A program made the position numbers and the translations under genes. DNA of 64,000 bases from positions 1-64,000 of the forward strand of contig JAOVVO010000452.1 of NCBI GenBank assembly GCA_028564675.1, read 5' to 3'. Origin of the DNA: Onchocerca lupi. Its lineage: Eukaryota > Nematoda > Chromadorea > Rhabditida > Onchocercidae. The notes beneath the pieces were generated by a model. That model was not told the DNA's origin. It made no database searches and saw only the letters and a program-made list of their open reading frames with translations. Positions 1-12,400 of the stretch are shown here, one piece after another (position 1 is the stretch's first letter; each line of letters opens with the position of its first letter).

Positions 1-169
1 TAAATCTTAATAGGAAAGTATTCAGTTAAAATTAAATTTATGAGTTAGAGAGATATGATTTTAAATTTCTCTGATGAAATTACAGAAGTGAGTGATTCAT
101 TCCATATACATTTTCCGTAAAATAAACGTATGTATGCACATCACTTCATATCTTTTGATTTTTCAATGT

Positions 170-499
170 CTATTGATTAACTTCTGACGAAAATAACGAC
201 TGACTTTCATAAGAAGTAATGTTTTCTAAATTTTGCGATGCAGTTGACATTTCAGTTTTCACTGTTTGCATTCCATTGTCTTCTTTTGTATATTTAAAAC
301 GAAAGAGAAATTCCTTGTGTGATGTTAAATGTGTGAAACAAATAATGCTATAGAGATTTACAGATTTCATTCATTCCCTTCTTTAATTCATGCAGAATAG
401 TTATCAGTTTCAACATTGTTTTATCGTTCGTCTTTTAAAACAATCAAAGGTCATAACATCATTGTCGAACACTGGAGCATTTTCTTCAAAATCAGACAT
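170..499 (-). CDS. Possible small two-exon gene, 61 aa, unknown
   Basis: Not recognised. A possible first exon (499-458) starts with ATG and reads MSDFEENAPVFDND before a GT donor (GTTATG). A possible second exon (313-170) follows a CACAAG acceptor and ends in TAG; it reads as a balanced, non-repetitive sequence (for example KTEMSTASQNLENITSYE). The phases join without a stop, giving 61 aa. There is no signal peptide or domain. It would be divergent from the transporter gene at 1235. The pyrimidine tract before the acceptor is weak and no homolog is known to me, so this is inference only. Confidence 0.27.
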
Positions 500-1234
500 C
501 TTTTAGTTTTATTCGAAAACTAATTCTTCAAATCTTTTTGGAATCAAGAAGACCAACTATCTATATCTATCATTTCCAAATTGTTACTTCATTTTCTGTC
601 ATAATATATATGTTATGTTGTGAAGAACAATTGAAGAGTTTAAATTCAAATCTTTACAATGTTCTTTGATGAAACTAAAATTATTCACTTTCTGAAATAC
701 CACTAACTACGATTGCAGCGCTCCACAACTATTGTGTTTCCTTCTCTTTCCATTTTCAAATTTCTCAAATTTTCCTTATTAAAATTGCATATTAACATTG
801 AAATTACAGTCAATAATATTGCAAAAACTTTTTTATTTTGTCAAATTAAATTAATTTCGAAAAATTCAAATCTCTTGATTTTTCAATCTCAAGTATCCTA
901 TTATCCAGAATTTGATCTTTACTAAATTTATATGAATTTTTAATAATTTCAAAGGACTCCTGTTTTTTTCTCTCTATTCAAAATACATCGAGCGAAAATT
1001 CCTCTGATAGATTTTTTGTATGAGAACAACATGTTAAACATCATAGTAGAGAATACAATTCTTTGATTGTCAACATCGCAATTATCAACATGTTTCATAA
1101 ATGAGTTCCGTTAAAGCTAAAAATTAGAAGACCAAATTCTTTAATCAAAAATTAGAAATAATTTGATTAATGTTTGAAATTAGTGTGTTAAGAAATTTTC
1201 TCATAATTTAATTCAATTTTAGTAAAAAAAATCA
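500..1234. other. Spacer upstream of the MFSD5 gene
   Basis: A+T-rich DNA with no supported gene. Short reading frames here are low-complexity. It would hold the promoter of the downstream transporter gene, but I cannot point to a defined element except the candidate splice acceptor at 1221-1222. Confidence 0.5.
1211..1222 (+). other. Candidate trans-splice acceptor for MFSD5
   Basis: A pyrimidine-rich TTCAATTTTAG ends at 1222, only 12 nt before the chosen ATG at 1235, with no obvious upstream exon. In nematodes this arrangement usually marks addition of a spliced leader. Inferred from sequence context only. Confidence 0.45.
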
Positions 1235-4200
1235 ATGTTTTTCGAATGGAGTTTTTATGTACTCAGTGTTATATGTATAATACAGTATTTTTATACAAGA
1301 AACAAGAATACCACAAGTCAAGATCCTACATTTCGACAGTTCGAACACCGTTATCTTCTTGTTTATCTTCTTGCCACAAGTTTGTCTTTCAATTTTAAAT
1401 AAATTTGAATTTCTAGGTGAGTTTTAAATCTTCTTTAAACTTTATTTATTTCTCTCAAAAATTTTAGCCAAATTTCAGCAGGTGACTGGCTTCAAGGACC
1501 TCATGTTTATGCACTTTACTATTCTTACGGGATGACAAAGCATGAAATTGAATTATTATTTGTGGCCGGCTTTAGCTCCAGTCTTGTGTTTGGTACATTC
1601 ATTGCTTCCACTGCCGACAAATAGTGAGTAATAATAATTTGAAAATTAAAATATACTTCATTATTTCGATTAGATTTTGAGTAGGAAGTAAGGGAGCTTT
1701 CCGAATTGGTAAAATCGATCAGATGAATAACGGAAGAATAGTTGAACATTTAGGAAAAATTCGATCAAAAATTAAATTTTACTTCAACTAATACTTGCCC
1801 AAATTAGGGCTAATATATGGTATTAAATTCTTTTCAGTTTAAAATTTTCTGCTATATAATTAAAAAATGACGCATAATAAAATTTTGTACATCAAAAACT
1901 TAAGAAAAATCTTTTCATCTTTTCAGTTAATCGTCATTTTGCAGAAAAATTGAAATTTCATGACATATCCGAGAAGCGAAAGGTTCGAATAATTTTCGTG
2001 CCAGTGTATTAATCATAGACTAATATTATGTTATAGCGGACGTCGATTAAGTTGCTTAATTTATGCCATACTATATGCTGGAACATGTGTTGCTAAACAT
2101 TTTGCAAACTTCTGGATTTTATTCATTGGGAGAATATTTGGTGGCATGGCGACATCTATTCTGTGCACTGCATTTGAGTCATGGTTGGTTTGCGAACACA
2201 ACAAGGTTTGTTTTTTGTTTCTCTAATTTCTTGCAACAGAAATCTTGAATTTCATCTTCTCCAACTTTTCTGATGTATTATTACAGGAATAAAACTTCTG
2301 CATGAAAATCGATAAAATTTCTCGAGAATCTTTTCCGTCATTTGACTAATACTTAATGTGGATTATTTATGCATATATCCAAAGAATATATTAGTCTTCA
2401 AAAAAATTGACATCAGTAGCACAGATCTTAAAAAAGAGATGATGAAAAGAAATTTTCTTAATCTGTAAATCTTGATCATAATAAATTCAATTCAGACATC
2501 GAATTAAAATTATGGTTGTTCTAAATTCAAATTGTTAATATTTTCAAATATTTCTAGCGTGGTTTCAATCCGGATTCGTTGAAGACTATTTTTTCGCATG
2601 CAGCTTTAGCTAACTCTGTTGTAGCAATCATATCTGGATTGGTGGCACACTATTCTGCCAATGCCTTTGGATATCTGTTCGTTTAGCGATTTTATTATTT
2701 GTTTAAATCTTTCCAGCGGTCACTTAACTTAATCTCTCTAATTTTTCAAATAGAAATGGTTTGTCTAGTCCAGACTTAGTAAGACTTTCTGAATGCCAAA
2801 TCAATTAATAATAATTCAGTTATTTCTACGAATCACATCTGAGCCTTTCTCTTTTTTTTATTTACTTAAGTAATGATAGAATGATGTGATATATTTCTTG
2901 AGTCACCATATTTTCTTTGCAGCAAAAAAGTTTCATATGATGATAGAGCAATAAATATCTTCTGAATTGTTACATCTAAAAGTTCTTATTTGCAGAACTC
3001 CGTTCGACATATCACTTGTAGTGTTGATAGTAATGATGATTTGTGCTATTGCTTATTGGACAGAAAATTATGGTTGTGAGAAAACAACTCTTAATCTGCA
3101 ATTTATGGATGCCTATAGAGCTATGAGAAATGGTCAATTCTAATATTTTTTAAATATTCTATTCTCACATTCTCCGATTTATTCTTTACCAATCCAATCA
3201 GAAAATGTTTGAGGCATTAATGAACTGCTTTATGTCAGTCTACTCATTATGTTAAGATTTAGCCACAACCTTAGGATATTAGGGTTATTTCAGACTGGAG
3301 AGTAGTATGTTTGGCATTAATTCAAAGTTTATTCGAAGGCACACTGTATTTGTTCGTGTTAGAATGGACTCCAGCATTGTCAGATGCGAGCGGTGCTTTA
3401 ATCCCGCACGGATATATCTTTTCCTCATTTATGGTGAGCATAATGATTGGATCAACGATTTTCAGATTACTGAGCAAACACCAACGGCCAGAATCATTTA
3501 TGAGGTTTGCTTTTCTATTCTTCTTAATTACAGTTCATTTAATGCTCAATTACTGGTTGTTTTTTAGTTTTCATACCAAATTTTTAGTCTTTACTATATT
3601 CAGAACCTTTAAATATTCTTTTCTTCAAGTGTTAATTGTAAGGCTCAAATAAAAGACAAATGCAGCATTTTCAAATGCTTCCTCAATTTTGATCGATTCC
3701 TATAGTTCATTATTTATAGTACTATTATCTTCTATGTTTCCTTCATTCCTGATGAGTTTTTCAATCTTTCGATACATTTTTCAATCTCACTTGTTCATTT
3801 TTTTCACAAATCCTTCTTATTAAATGTTGAAGAAAATGGTGAAAAAGTTAGGGCTATTTAATTCAGCCTGCTTCAACAAAAACGGTTGCGAATTTTTATA
3901 TTCCCTACTCTACTATGTTATCTAATATATTCTGTTTCATTCCATTTCCACTCTCTCTCATTCCAGATTTGTATTGGCAGTATCAGTTTTGTGCTTGATA
4001 ACACCAATCATATGGCCGTATCATGCGGCAGCGATATTTGCGGCGTTTGTATTCTTTGAGATCTGTGTTGGAATCTTTTGGCCTGCGATCGGTTTCATGC
4101 GTGGAATTTACATTCCTGACGCTACTCGAGCAACAATTATGAATTTCTCTCGCATTCCACTAAATGCAATCGTTATAATTATTTTATTACAGAATTTATT

Positions 4201-4770
4201 ACGTCAAACAATTTTTCAGTGTTGTGTGATGTTTTTGGTGCTTGCAACCGCTGCTCAACAATACCTGTACAGGTAGTAGAATTGGTCATTCATGTTATAT
4301 TTCAGTGGATAGTATTGATCAAGCTATGACTATTCAATATTTGATAACAATAATTTGAACAACATCTATCTCTTTGATACATTCTTAATAAAATGTCATT
4401 TCATACCGCATTTAAAATTAATTGAATTCACCAACATTTTTGCTTCTTTATCAAATCTTGATGCCATTTTACATGCCAGTTATATTCTTGCATAATTGAT
4501 CAAGTTTATTTATTTTATACATCATGAAGTGCGCTTCATCTTATACAACATCTTGTGTTCTAATTTTATTGATATACAGAAGCAAATATTTTTTATTTTA
4601 GAATCAAAATAGATGACAAAGTAGCGAAATCAGAGCTGTCAGTAACGAATACAACAACGCCGGAGAAGATTCCTATGCCGGAATCTACTAATCGACCACA
4701 TGATTTATCTCCATCTTCCATAATTAATTCAATAACTGATCCATCAGACATATGCAAAAGCGAAGAATAA
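1235..4770 (+). CDS. MFSD5: MFSD5-type major facilitator transporter
   Basis: Eight exons: 1235-1379, 1479-1623, 2037-2205, 2558-2676, 2996-3132, 3294-3504, 3967-4272, 4602-4770. Phases agree and give 466 aa, close to the roughly 450 aa of the human protein. The family (molybdate-anion transporter, a 12-helix major facilitator protein) is recognised from an N-terminal membrane segment followed by DWLQGPHVYALY, FVAGFSSSLVFGT, FGGMATSILCTAFESW, WTENYG, LFEGTLYLFVLEWTP and IFSSFMVSIMIGS. The hydrophilic C-terminal tail is S/T/P-rich and ends ICKSEE. The start was chosen because exon 1 opens with ATG at 1235 in frame with the conserved core and sits just after an acceptor-like AG. The exon 4 donor is the weak GTTCGT, selected over GTTTAG four bases on because only it keeps frame with exon 5. 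Molybdate transport is known for the family, not shown here. Confidence 0.92.
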
Positions 4771-6495
4771 CCATTTTATGGTAAGTATATGTTATTAATG
4801 ATGGTGATATAATAAGATGATGAGATATAAGATGACTTGACATCATCATTCAGATTATTTAGTACTGTTACACCAACCTGCTATTTAATTAATCACGTAA
4901 AATAATAAAATTCGCGAAGAAATGTGTGTGGAAATACTTCAGGGATATTTGCAGCTTATTCTGCATGATAAGAAATCTGTGAACTCTTCGATAAACTGAT
5001 CCTGATGGTTAGAACGGATTTAACAATAGGCCTGATTTTTTATATGACAAGCTGATTTATTGAAAATGAGGAGACAATGATAAAACGTTTCAGTCTCGAT
5101 TGATTGTTTTCACGAAAAACATACAGCGAAGTACATGACTGCAAATTAACCCTTTTTATCTTTCCTGCTTCTTTGCTGCATCTTGGAAAAATCGATAACT
5201 TTAATAGACTGTAAGCAAATACTATTAAAGAAGCCAAAAAAACATGAATTTCTCGTCCAATAACTACCAATGGCATGTTCATTTTCATCCCTTTTATTGT
5301 TATAATTCACTGATCTTGATATGCTTTATGATAGTTAAATTCCACAATTCTTTTCCATCTAACCTTATATCAACTGCATAGAAAATACGAAGACTTGCAG
5401 TTTATTTATAATAGTAATACACAGAGAAAAGAGAAAATTTTTAACGAAAAACAGAAACGTAAAACATATTACTACAACTTTACACACACATATATATGGT
5501 GAATTTGAAAAACATGTCAAATCTGCGAGTTACAAAAGATGAAAAATAAAGAAATGAAAAAACGACTGTAGCAGAAAAGTGTAAGAAATATAAAACAGTG
5601 TTCCAATGGAAATAAACATTTGACAAGGGAAAAGGCAAAAACGAGAGAGTGAGAATCAGGAAAAAGCAGACAATATCATTAGTAAGACGACTTTTCAATC
5701 ATCTCGCATTTTTATATCTTTAAAACTATAAAGAAGTATCGAAAACCAAAGTACAAAAAGTGAGAAAATTTGTAAACAGATTTGCACAGTAGCTGTTACA
5801 ATAAATTCAATCAGGGAATGAGCTAAATACAATTCAAGAGACGACAAATTACAGCGCCTAACACAACGATTGAATTGAATGACCCGTACTATCTCTGTAA
5901 GCATCAATAATAGAAAGTTCCAGAAAAACAAATTAAATACTAACTTGCGCAATTAAATTCTTCATTTCAATCGGAAATATGCATTCTGAAGTCTTAGAGA
6001 ACAATGAGAAAAACTATGCTTTCTGGAATTGATAATTCTTTCAGGCATGAGTCTGCCTAAAAGAATTACCAATTCCAGAGAGCAGAATTTCCCTTCATCT
6101 TATCCAGAATTCAGAAGATAATTCTGCTCGAGCTATAAAACCAGCTTTAAATTTATGTGGAAAAATGAACACAAAGAAATAAGACTGCCGAAAAGACAGA
6201 ACTTATATATATGGAGGTTGACTATTAACTACTGAAAAAACAATAAATGCAAGATAAAAAACATACATATCTAAAACATTCTGAAATAGGCAACAGAATA
6301 ATTTTCTTTTAAACTTATACCAACAAGCATTGCCAAAACTTTTACACCTAAACATAATTTTCGGAAAAATAGGAAAATCAAAGTTATTTCTGGTAATATG
6401 AACTTTTCTTGGATTTGAGTCAAAAGATTATAATAATATTATAAATGTAACATACAAAAGTAACAGTTCGTTCTGAAAAAATGCGGAGACTTTTT
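4771..6495. other. Convergent spacer between MFSD5 and NOT1
   Basis: The two flanking genes end toward each other, so this stretch should contain both 3' UTRs. No supported coding region; two hydrophobic minus-strand reading frames at 5480-5952 look like A+T-rich noise. The notable content is the hairpin at 6017-6084. Confidence 0.6.
6017..6084 (-). ncRNA. Long hairpin, possible pre-miRNA-like RNA
   Basis: Arms at 6022-6046 and 6055-6079 (25 nt each) are inverted copies with an 8-nt loop. They differ at two positions only (6032 A and 6042 C against their partners), and both are G-U wobbles when read as minus-strand RNA, so that strand pairs without interruption. After one mismatch the stem extends four more pairs (6017-6020 with 6081-6084). 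The size and shape suit a microRNA precursor, but a foldback transposon remnant is also possible. It lies about 410 bp beyond the NOT1 stop codon, on the NOT1 sense strand, so it could be in that 3' UTR. I do not recognise a known microRNA in it. Confidence 0.5.
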
Positions 6496-9400
6496 TCACT
6501 GCACATTCTGTATAGTTTGCGGGCTGCTGCGTGCTGGTAATTGCGATGTATGTGGCGCATTTGCATTTATGTGGCGTGCATTCGAACCCATGCAAGAATT
6601 TGCCACACTTTGGAAAAGCCTGAAATAATAGTCAGAATAAAGACTTAGAAGTTTGAAACAAAAGTCCAGGCCACAGCCTTAAACGTGAGGGAAGAAGACT
6701 CCGGCCAAAGAAACAGTCAAAAGACTCCGCCCCAAAGAAACAATCAAAACTTCGTTTTGGAGGCATTGCATGTCTTTTTATGGCAACAACGACTAATACC
6801 AACTGAAACTTTACTTAATGATTCCAATTTTTCTTGTCAATTTCTGCATGTGCAACAAAGAGAAAATTTTCAGTGTTCTGAGTTAAGCACATATTAAGCA
6901 TATTGATGAATTGCATTATTCTTAATATATTCTAGATCTAAAACGATATAATTCTTAAGAAGTAGTAGGTCCGTTCATTATATGCTGTTAATTCTTTGTA
7001 GTGAAAATTAATGAAATTGTGCTTAAAAATTTAATGAGAGCAAAAAACAGCATATAGATGAAACAAATAATATGCAAATTTAAAGAGTTTCTTCCTGGCA
7101 AGCAAATTCGTTGTTCACTTTCACCTTCATGTTCTAAATATAATAAATAAGAACCTTTCGATCTCTGGAGCACATCGCACAAAATCATGCTTCCAAAAAC
7201 CGTAACTTGGATTTTTGATCAGTTCAATGAATGTAATCAGCAAACCCCATGGATGTGGGCGTAAAGCAACCAGACGCTCGAATAAAATTCTGAAAGGAAA
7301 GATTTGATGTTCACTGCACTGCTTAACAAAAAGATAGAGAACTGAAATAAGATTTATAAGACAACATCATGCTATTATGAAAAATATGATGCAATCAACA
7401 TCCATATTTTTTCAAAAATGCTTACCGTGTTATTTGTTCTTGTATTATCTCAGTATTTGCTTCTAAAAATAAGTATAACAAAGTGCAGCTGAAATAATGT
7501 GTGTGACTGTTCGGATAACGCAGCTGATTTGCTATGGCATTGAACAGCAAATATCGCCCTAAAGAGAAGATGCTTCACATTTAGATCTTTAGCTTGGTTT
7601 AAAGACACTTTAGTTACAAGATCTTTTATACAGTTCGTAAATAACAGAAATCTGAAAAATCAATCAACCTTCAGTGCACAAGCTCACTGCCAGATTCTGA
7701 AAAATATCCATATACGCTGTGTGCGCGATTGTAGTCATCGTGATGCACTGCTGTTTCTCATGAATTGTTTGAATTGCGCGCATTCCCACATATATAACAA
7801 CTGCATTCATAACCGTTGTATTATACTTTGAACCAGCAATATTACTAACCTGAAATTAGACTTATTCTTCAAAAATAAACACAAAAAGATGCTATTACGA
7901 GTAAGATTACTAAAAAATCAATGCAATTTATGACTACCTGCAGTAAACTTGGCAAATTAGCATGAAAATCAACAGATGAGCGAGTATTTAAGTAATCATC
8001 CAGTTGTGTTCTTAAATCAGGTGGAATGATTGCAGCCATATTGATATTCATTTTTGGTTCTTGAGTCATTTCTAACAGGCTATCAACCTATAAAAAGTAA
8101 ATACCGATTTTATACTATGCACAATATCAATTTTGAAAAAAGCAGAAATTTCCAAAGTACACATAACAGAAAAATTATTACCTTCAAATTTGAACCAAAC
8201 GGATCAGGTAGGCGCATATTTTTCGGGTAGGCACTAAGTATAAGATTGCGCAATTGAACACAGTTCGGTGGTATAGTATCACAAATAACGATGTGATATT
8301 CGCAAAGTAATTCTGGGAAATCATGCAGAATCACCAATAAAACGCGAAGAGTACCCTAAATATTAAATCATCAAAACATGGTCTGGATCATGATATGAAT
8401 TATTAAGTAATTCAGGAGAATTATAATTCAAACTAAAAACTAGATCAGTCTTCAATACTTTATCTCCATTGCATCAAAATTCCCTAGCAGAGGGTTACCT
8501 ATTTCAAGAATAATGTCCAACTTGTTTCAAGAGATTTGAGTTAATATAAAACCGATAAGGTAGTGTATATTATGTGTTTAATAAAGCAGTCTTGGTAATA
8601 AAGAAAGCACAACTTGAGCAAAGAACTATACCTTATACATCATGGCAATCGATTTTGGAAGCTGAATATTACGTAAGAATGGAGCCAAGAATTTCAAATG
8701 GCATATAATCAATTGAGTATACATGGCAGCTGTTTTCATCGGTTCTGAACTTTCTTTCAGTAATCGCCCAATGAAATTTCTGTGTCCAATAATGTCTAAC
8801 CAGGCATAAGCAAAACCCGGAACTCGTCGCGGCTGTAGGATAAATAAAGCCTGTCTGTAATATTAAGTAACAGTATAATCTGCTAGGATCGATCATAACA
8901 ACGAAAATGAACAATAATTTTCCAAAATATTACCCAAAAGCCTCTAAAATGTGCCACGAGATCACATCCAAGGCAGGATCGGGTGCAGTAAGTTCATTGA
9001 ACATGATGATTAGGATACGCTGATATGGCATCGCATGAAAATCCGTACCGCGGACCTAAACTGCAAACTCTTTTCAAAATAATTCTAACAACAAAAAAAA
9101 GATTGGAGAAAATTCCGGATAATCAAATATAAATCAATATATTGTCATGGTCAAAAATAAAAGAAAGCTGTATGAAAGTGAAATTTAAATACAACGCAAG
9201 GCTTCTGCAGCAGTCATCTTAATTTGTTACAATCCACACAAGTTAATCATAAAAATCGTGTTGACAAGAAAATATTATTTGCAGATTGTACCAATGCACC
9301 AATTATCTCAAGCAAGGGTTTTATATCTTTAACGCTAGACTTTTAGATTTAAAATGGGTTCAAGTTAATGATGTAGTTTCCTTTTTTCTATAAACTGCTG

Positions 9401-12400
9401 TGATAAACAGATTTGGAAAAAAAAAAAAGAAAAATTAGATAACCTCATGGTCCAAATGCAATACATTAGTGATGATATTCAATACTTTCTTCAACAAATT
9501 GATTTTCGTTTGATACTGACTTCCATCGCTGTGTTTGATCATTAAACTGTAAAAAATCTAATTTCACATCAATCTCAATAACGACACACAAATATAAAAC
9601 GAAAATAAAAGTTCAAGAGTCTGTCTAACAGCTTGAAAATAAATCCTAACCATGTAAGCTTAACGAAAGCATCAAGTGTATAATAGCATCTTTGTCGCAC
9701 AACGGTCGTCGGATGACTGCTTACATCGTTCTTAATCAACCTATATGACACATCGACACACATTTCGGTACACAAACGAAAGAATCGTGTGATCATTTCA
9801 TCTGTTGATATGACACCTTGCTCATGCATCTAGAAATGTGCGGCAATGTCAATTAACTGAACTGGTAAATAATATGATAGGGATGTATATCAGATAGACT
9901 TTCTCATTTTTCATGAATTTTGATCTCCGTCGCAGAGATAAAGCAGAAACAGCTGAATTTATATCTTGTATTAAGTTACAGAAATTTACTAAGAACACTG
10001 CTTCAGTATAAAAGAGTTAAAAAATTGTGCGATTATTTTCAGAATTTTCAATATACTTACTTTCTTCCTTTAATAATTTAATATTAAAAAAAAAAAAAAT
10101 GAAAAATTGGCTTACCACATGAACAATTTGTGCAAGAGCTTGTTGAGGTTCTTTCTGTGCTTGCGGTGTATAACAAAGCTGTATCCATTCTCGCAATATC
10201 ATTTCTACTTTGCTCTGTAATTCGGCAGCATCTTCCATATTATCGCCCCGTAGATGCGTACTGTTTCCAACTGGACCAGACGGTGGCGCCGATGCAGCAA
10301 GTGCTGCTGGTAAGCTGTTATGCACGCGATCAGCAATGGTTGAAGGTGGTGGAAGTGATGTAACGCTCCGTGAACTAATAAGTGCCACATCGTTACTTAA
10401 TGGTAACGCTGTCGTTGTAAAACTAAAACTTCACCATTATCTTTAAGAATTTGAATCGTCAAAAGTATTGCATGCAAAAGTCACAGTAACTAGAAAAACT
10501 GCATTATTTCAAAAAAGAGTTTCACGTACCTTTCAGGAGTTGGTCTATTCTGTCCGAATTGTTGTGCCTTAGCTAACTGCTCCATCGTGAGAGGCATTGA
10601 TTCGGAAACTGCCTGTCGCGATTGCGTTGGATTATTTATTGTTAACAGTTTCAAAAATCGCTGTGCAAATATTAAAGCCTGCAAAACAGAGCTACTTTAT
10701 TCAGTGAAAAAAAGTAATGCTCTTATAAGTAAAAAAAGCATATTATCACAAAGAATGATGAAAATAATTTTCAGTTCAATGCATCCAATTCTCTCACAAT
10801 TCTGTTATTTTAATTTTATGAACTGCTCTGGTATTTCTCAGACCAATATCGAATTCGTGATTCCAAATTATAGAAAGGAGTCAAACAAATTTTACCAACT
10901 TCCAAACAGTATTTAAAATTATACTTAAATACTTTACTTCTGTTATCTGGATATATCATTTTAAGTTCATGAGAAAATAACAAGTCGGTTGAGAGATGAA
11001 TCTTCACGAATCTTTTGAATTTTAATTCAAATTTAAACTAGAAATGTCATGATCAATTCGACATAACACTTCATCAGTAATGTAAAAACTGAAAATTGTA
11101 ATAGGCGAGACAATCCCTCCAAAAAAGCATACCCCAAAAATACTGCTGATAGAATAATAATAATAATAAAAAAAAAGACTTCAAAATTGCTGCCACTATC
11201 GATCAACATCGCCAAATTCTGATCGTAAACATTCATTTGAATGAGCATGTGTTTTGCAAGCAGATCCATAGCATCGACGTTGAATCGATAATCTAATCGG
11301 CAATCCACGATTACTCGAGTCACACGACGAGCTAAGTCACTCAAAGGAATCTGTGTTAGTAGAATACGACAAAGTTGAAGAAAGACATCCTTTAATCTGC
11401 GATTCCAATCCGCTTCTGGAAGCGCTGAAACGAGAAATTTAGCAGAAAAATTCATTTTTCAAGCACAACTGTGGAATGTTCTGTAATATTATGGTAAGGC
11501 ATAAACTACGTGGGCACCAAAATTATTAATGATAGAGCACTCATAAATCCTAGAGAGTAATATAACTGCAAAAAGATCGAGCAGCAAGCTCTCAGCACTA
11601 ACAATCCATAACAAATGTTGACATGCTTTCCACTCTCTGGTCTAGTTGACTAGACTTCCAAACAATAGAATCTTAATGCAGTATTTGGGATTCCGAGAAT
11701 AAATATTCCAACGCTTCAAGTGAATATGCAATTCAATGATACTTGATCATCATTGGTAATTGCTGCTGCCATTTCGAATACTGCCCAAAGTTCGCATTCA
11801 TAGTTATTAGGACAAATATGAAATAAAAATAAGAATACATTTTAAAAAAGTAAGGAAACTGTAAAACATACACAACTGATGTTGTTGAAGTTCTGCATTT
11901 CTGTATGCACACAAAACCTGCTCAACAATGCGCTGTATACAATTATGCATTTGAATTGGTTCACGTGGATTTGATGCCAATTGCGATATTGCATCACGAA
12001 TATTAGCAATTGCAGCACTTGCTCGATAGTTTGGTACACCGTAAGCAGATAATACTGAATCAATGTCGTGCAGAAGTACTTGTAAAGCTGTCACAAACTG
12101 TTCCACTTCTTTGTCCATACCAGGCTACAAAAATCACTGTAATATTCTCATACAAGAACAGCTGGAAAAATATGATTTATGAATTCGCATACTTTTTCGA
12201 TGACAGAAATTCAGATTAATAGATTAGTAAAGATGTTTCGTAAAATTTTAAATACCATACCTGTTGGATTACTGGTTGCATAGCAGTTGGCGTAGACGAT
12301 TTCATGACACTGTAATCGACTATCATATCTTCGGCTGTTGTTGGTTTGAAGCCACAAATCCGGCTGAAAATTAACATCTTGTTACCACAAAATTTAATGA

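Noticed and set aside
3307..3567. 86-codon plus-strand frame overlapping MFSD5 exon 6
   Set aside because: Out of frame with the conserved transporter sequence; a shadow of that exon.
5480..5952. Two hydrophobic minus-strand reading frames between MFSD5 and NOT1
   Set aside because: They are the complement of A-rich noncoding DNA, lack splice sites or starts with context, and match no membrane family I know.
6560..6600. GTGCATTCGAACCCATG considered as a tRNA T-arm
   Set aside because: It lies in the last NOT1 coding exon (RHINANAPH region) and no cloverleaf can be formed around it.
10130..10446. Open plus-strand frames across NOT1 exon 37
   Set aside because: Antisense to a conserved, correctly phased NOT1 exon.
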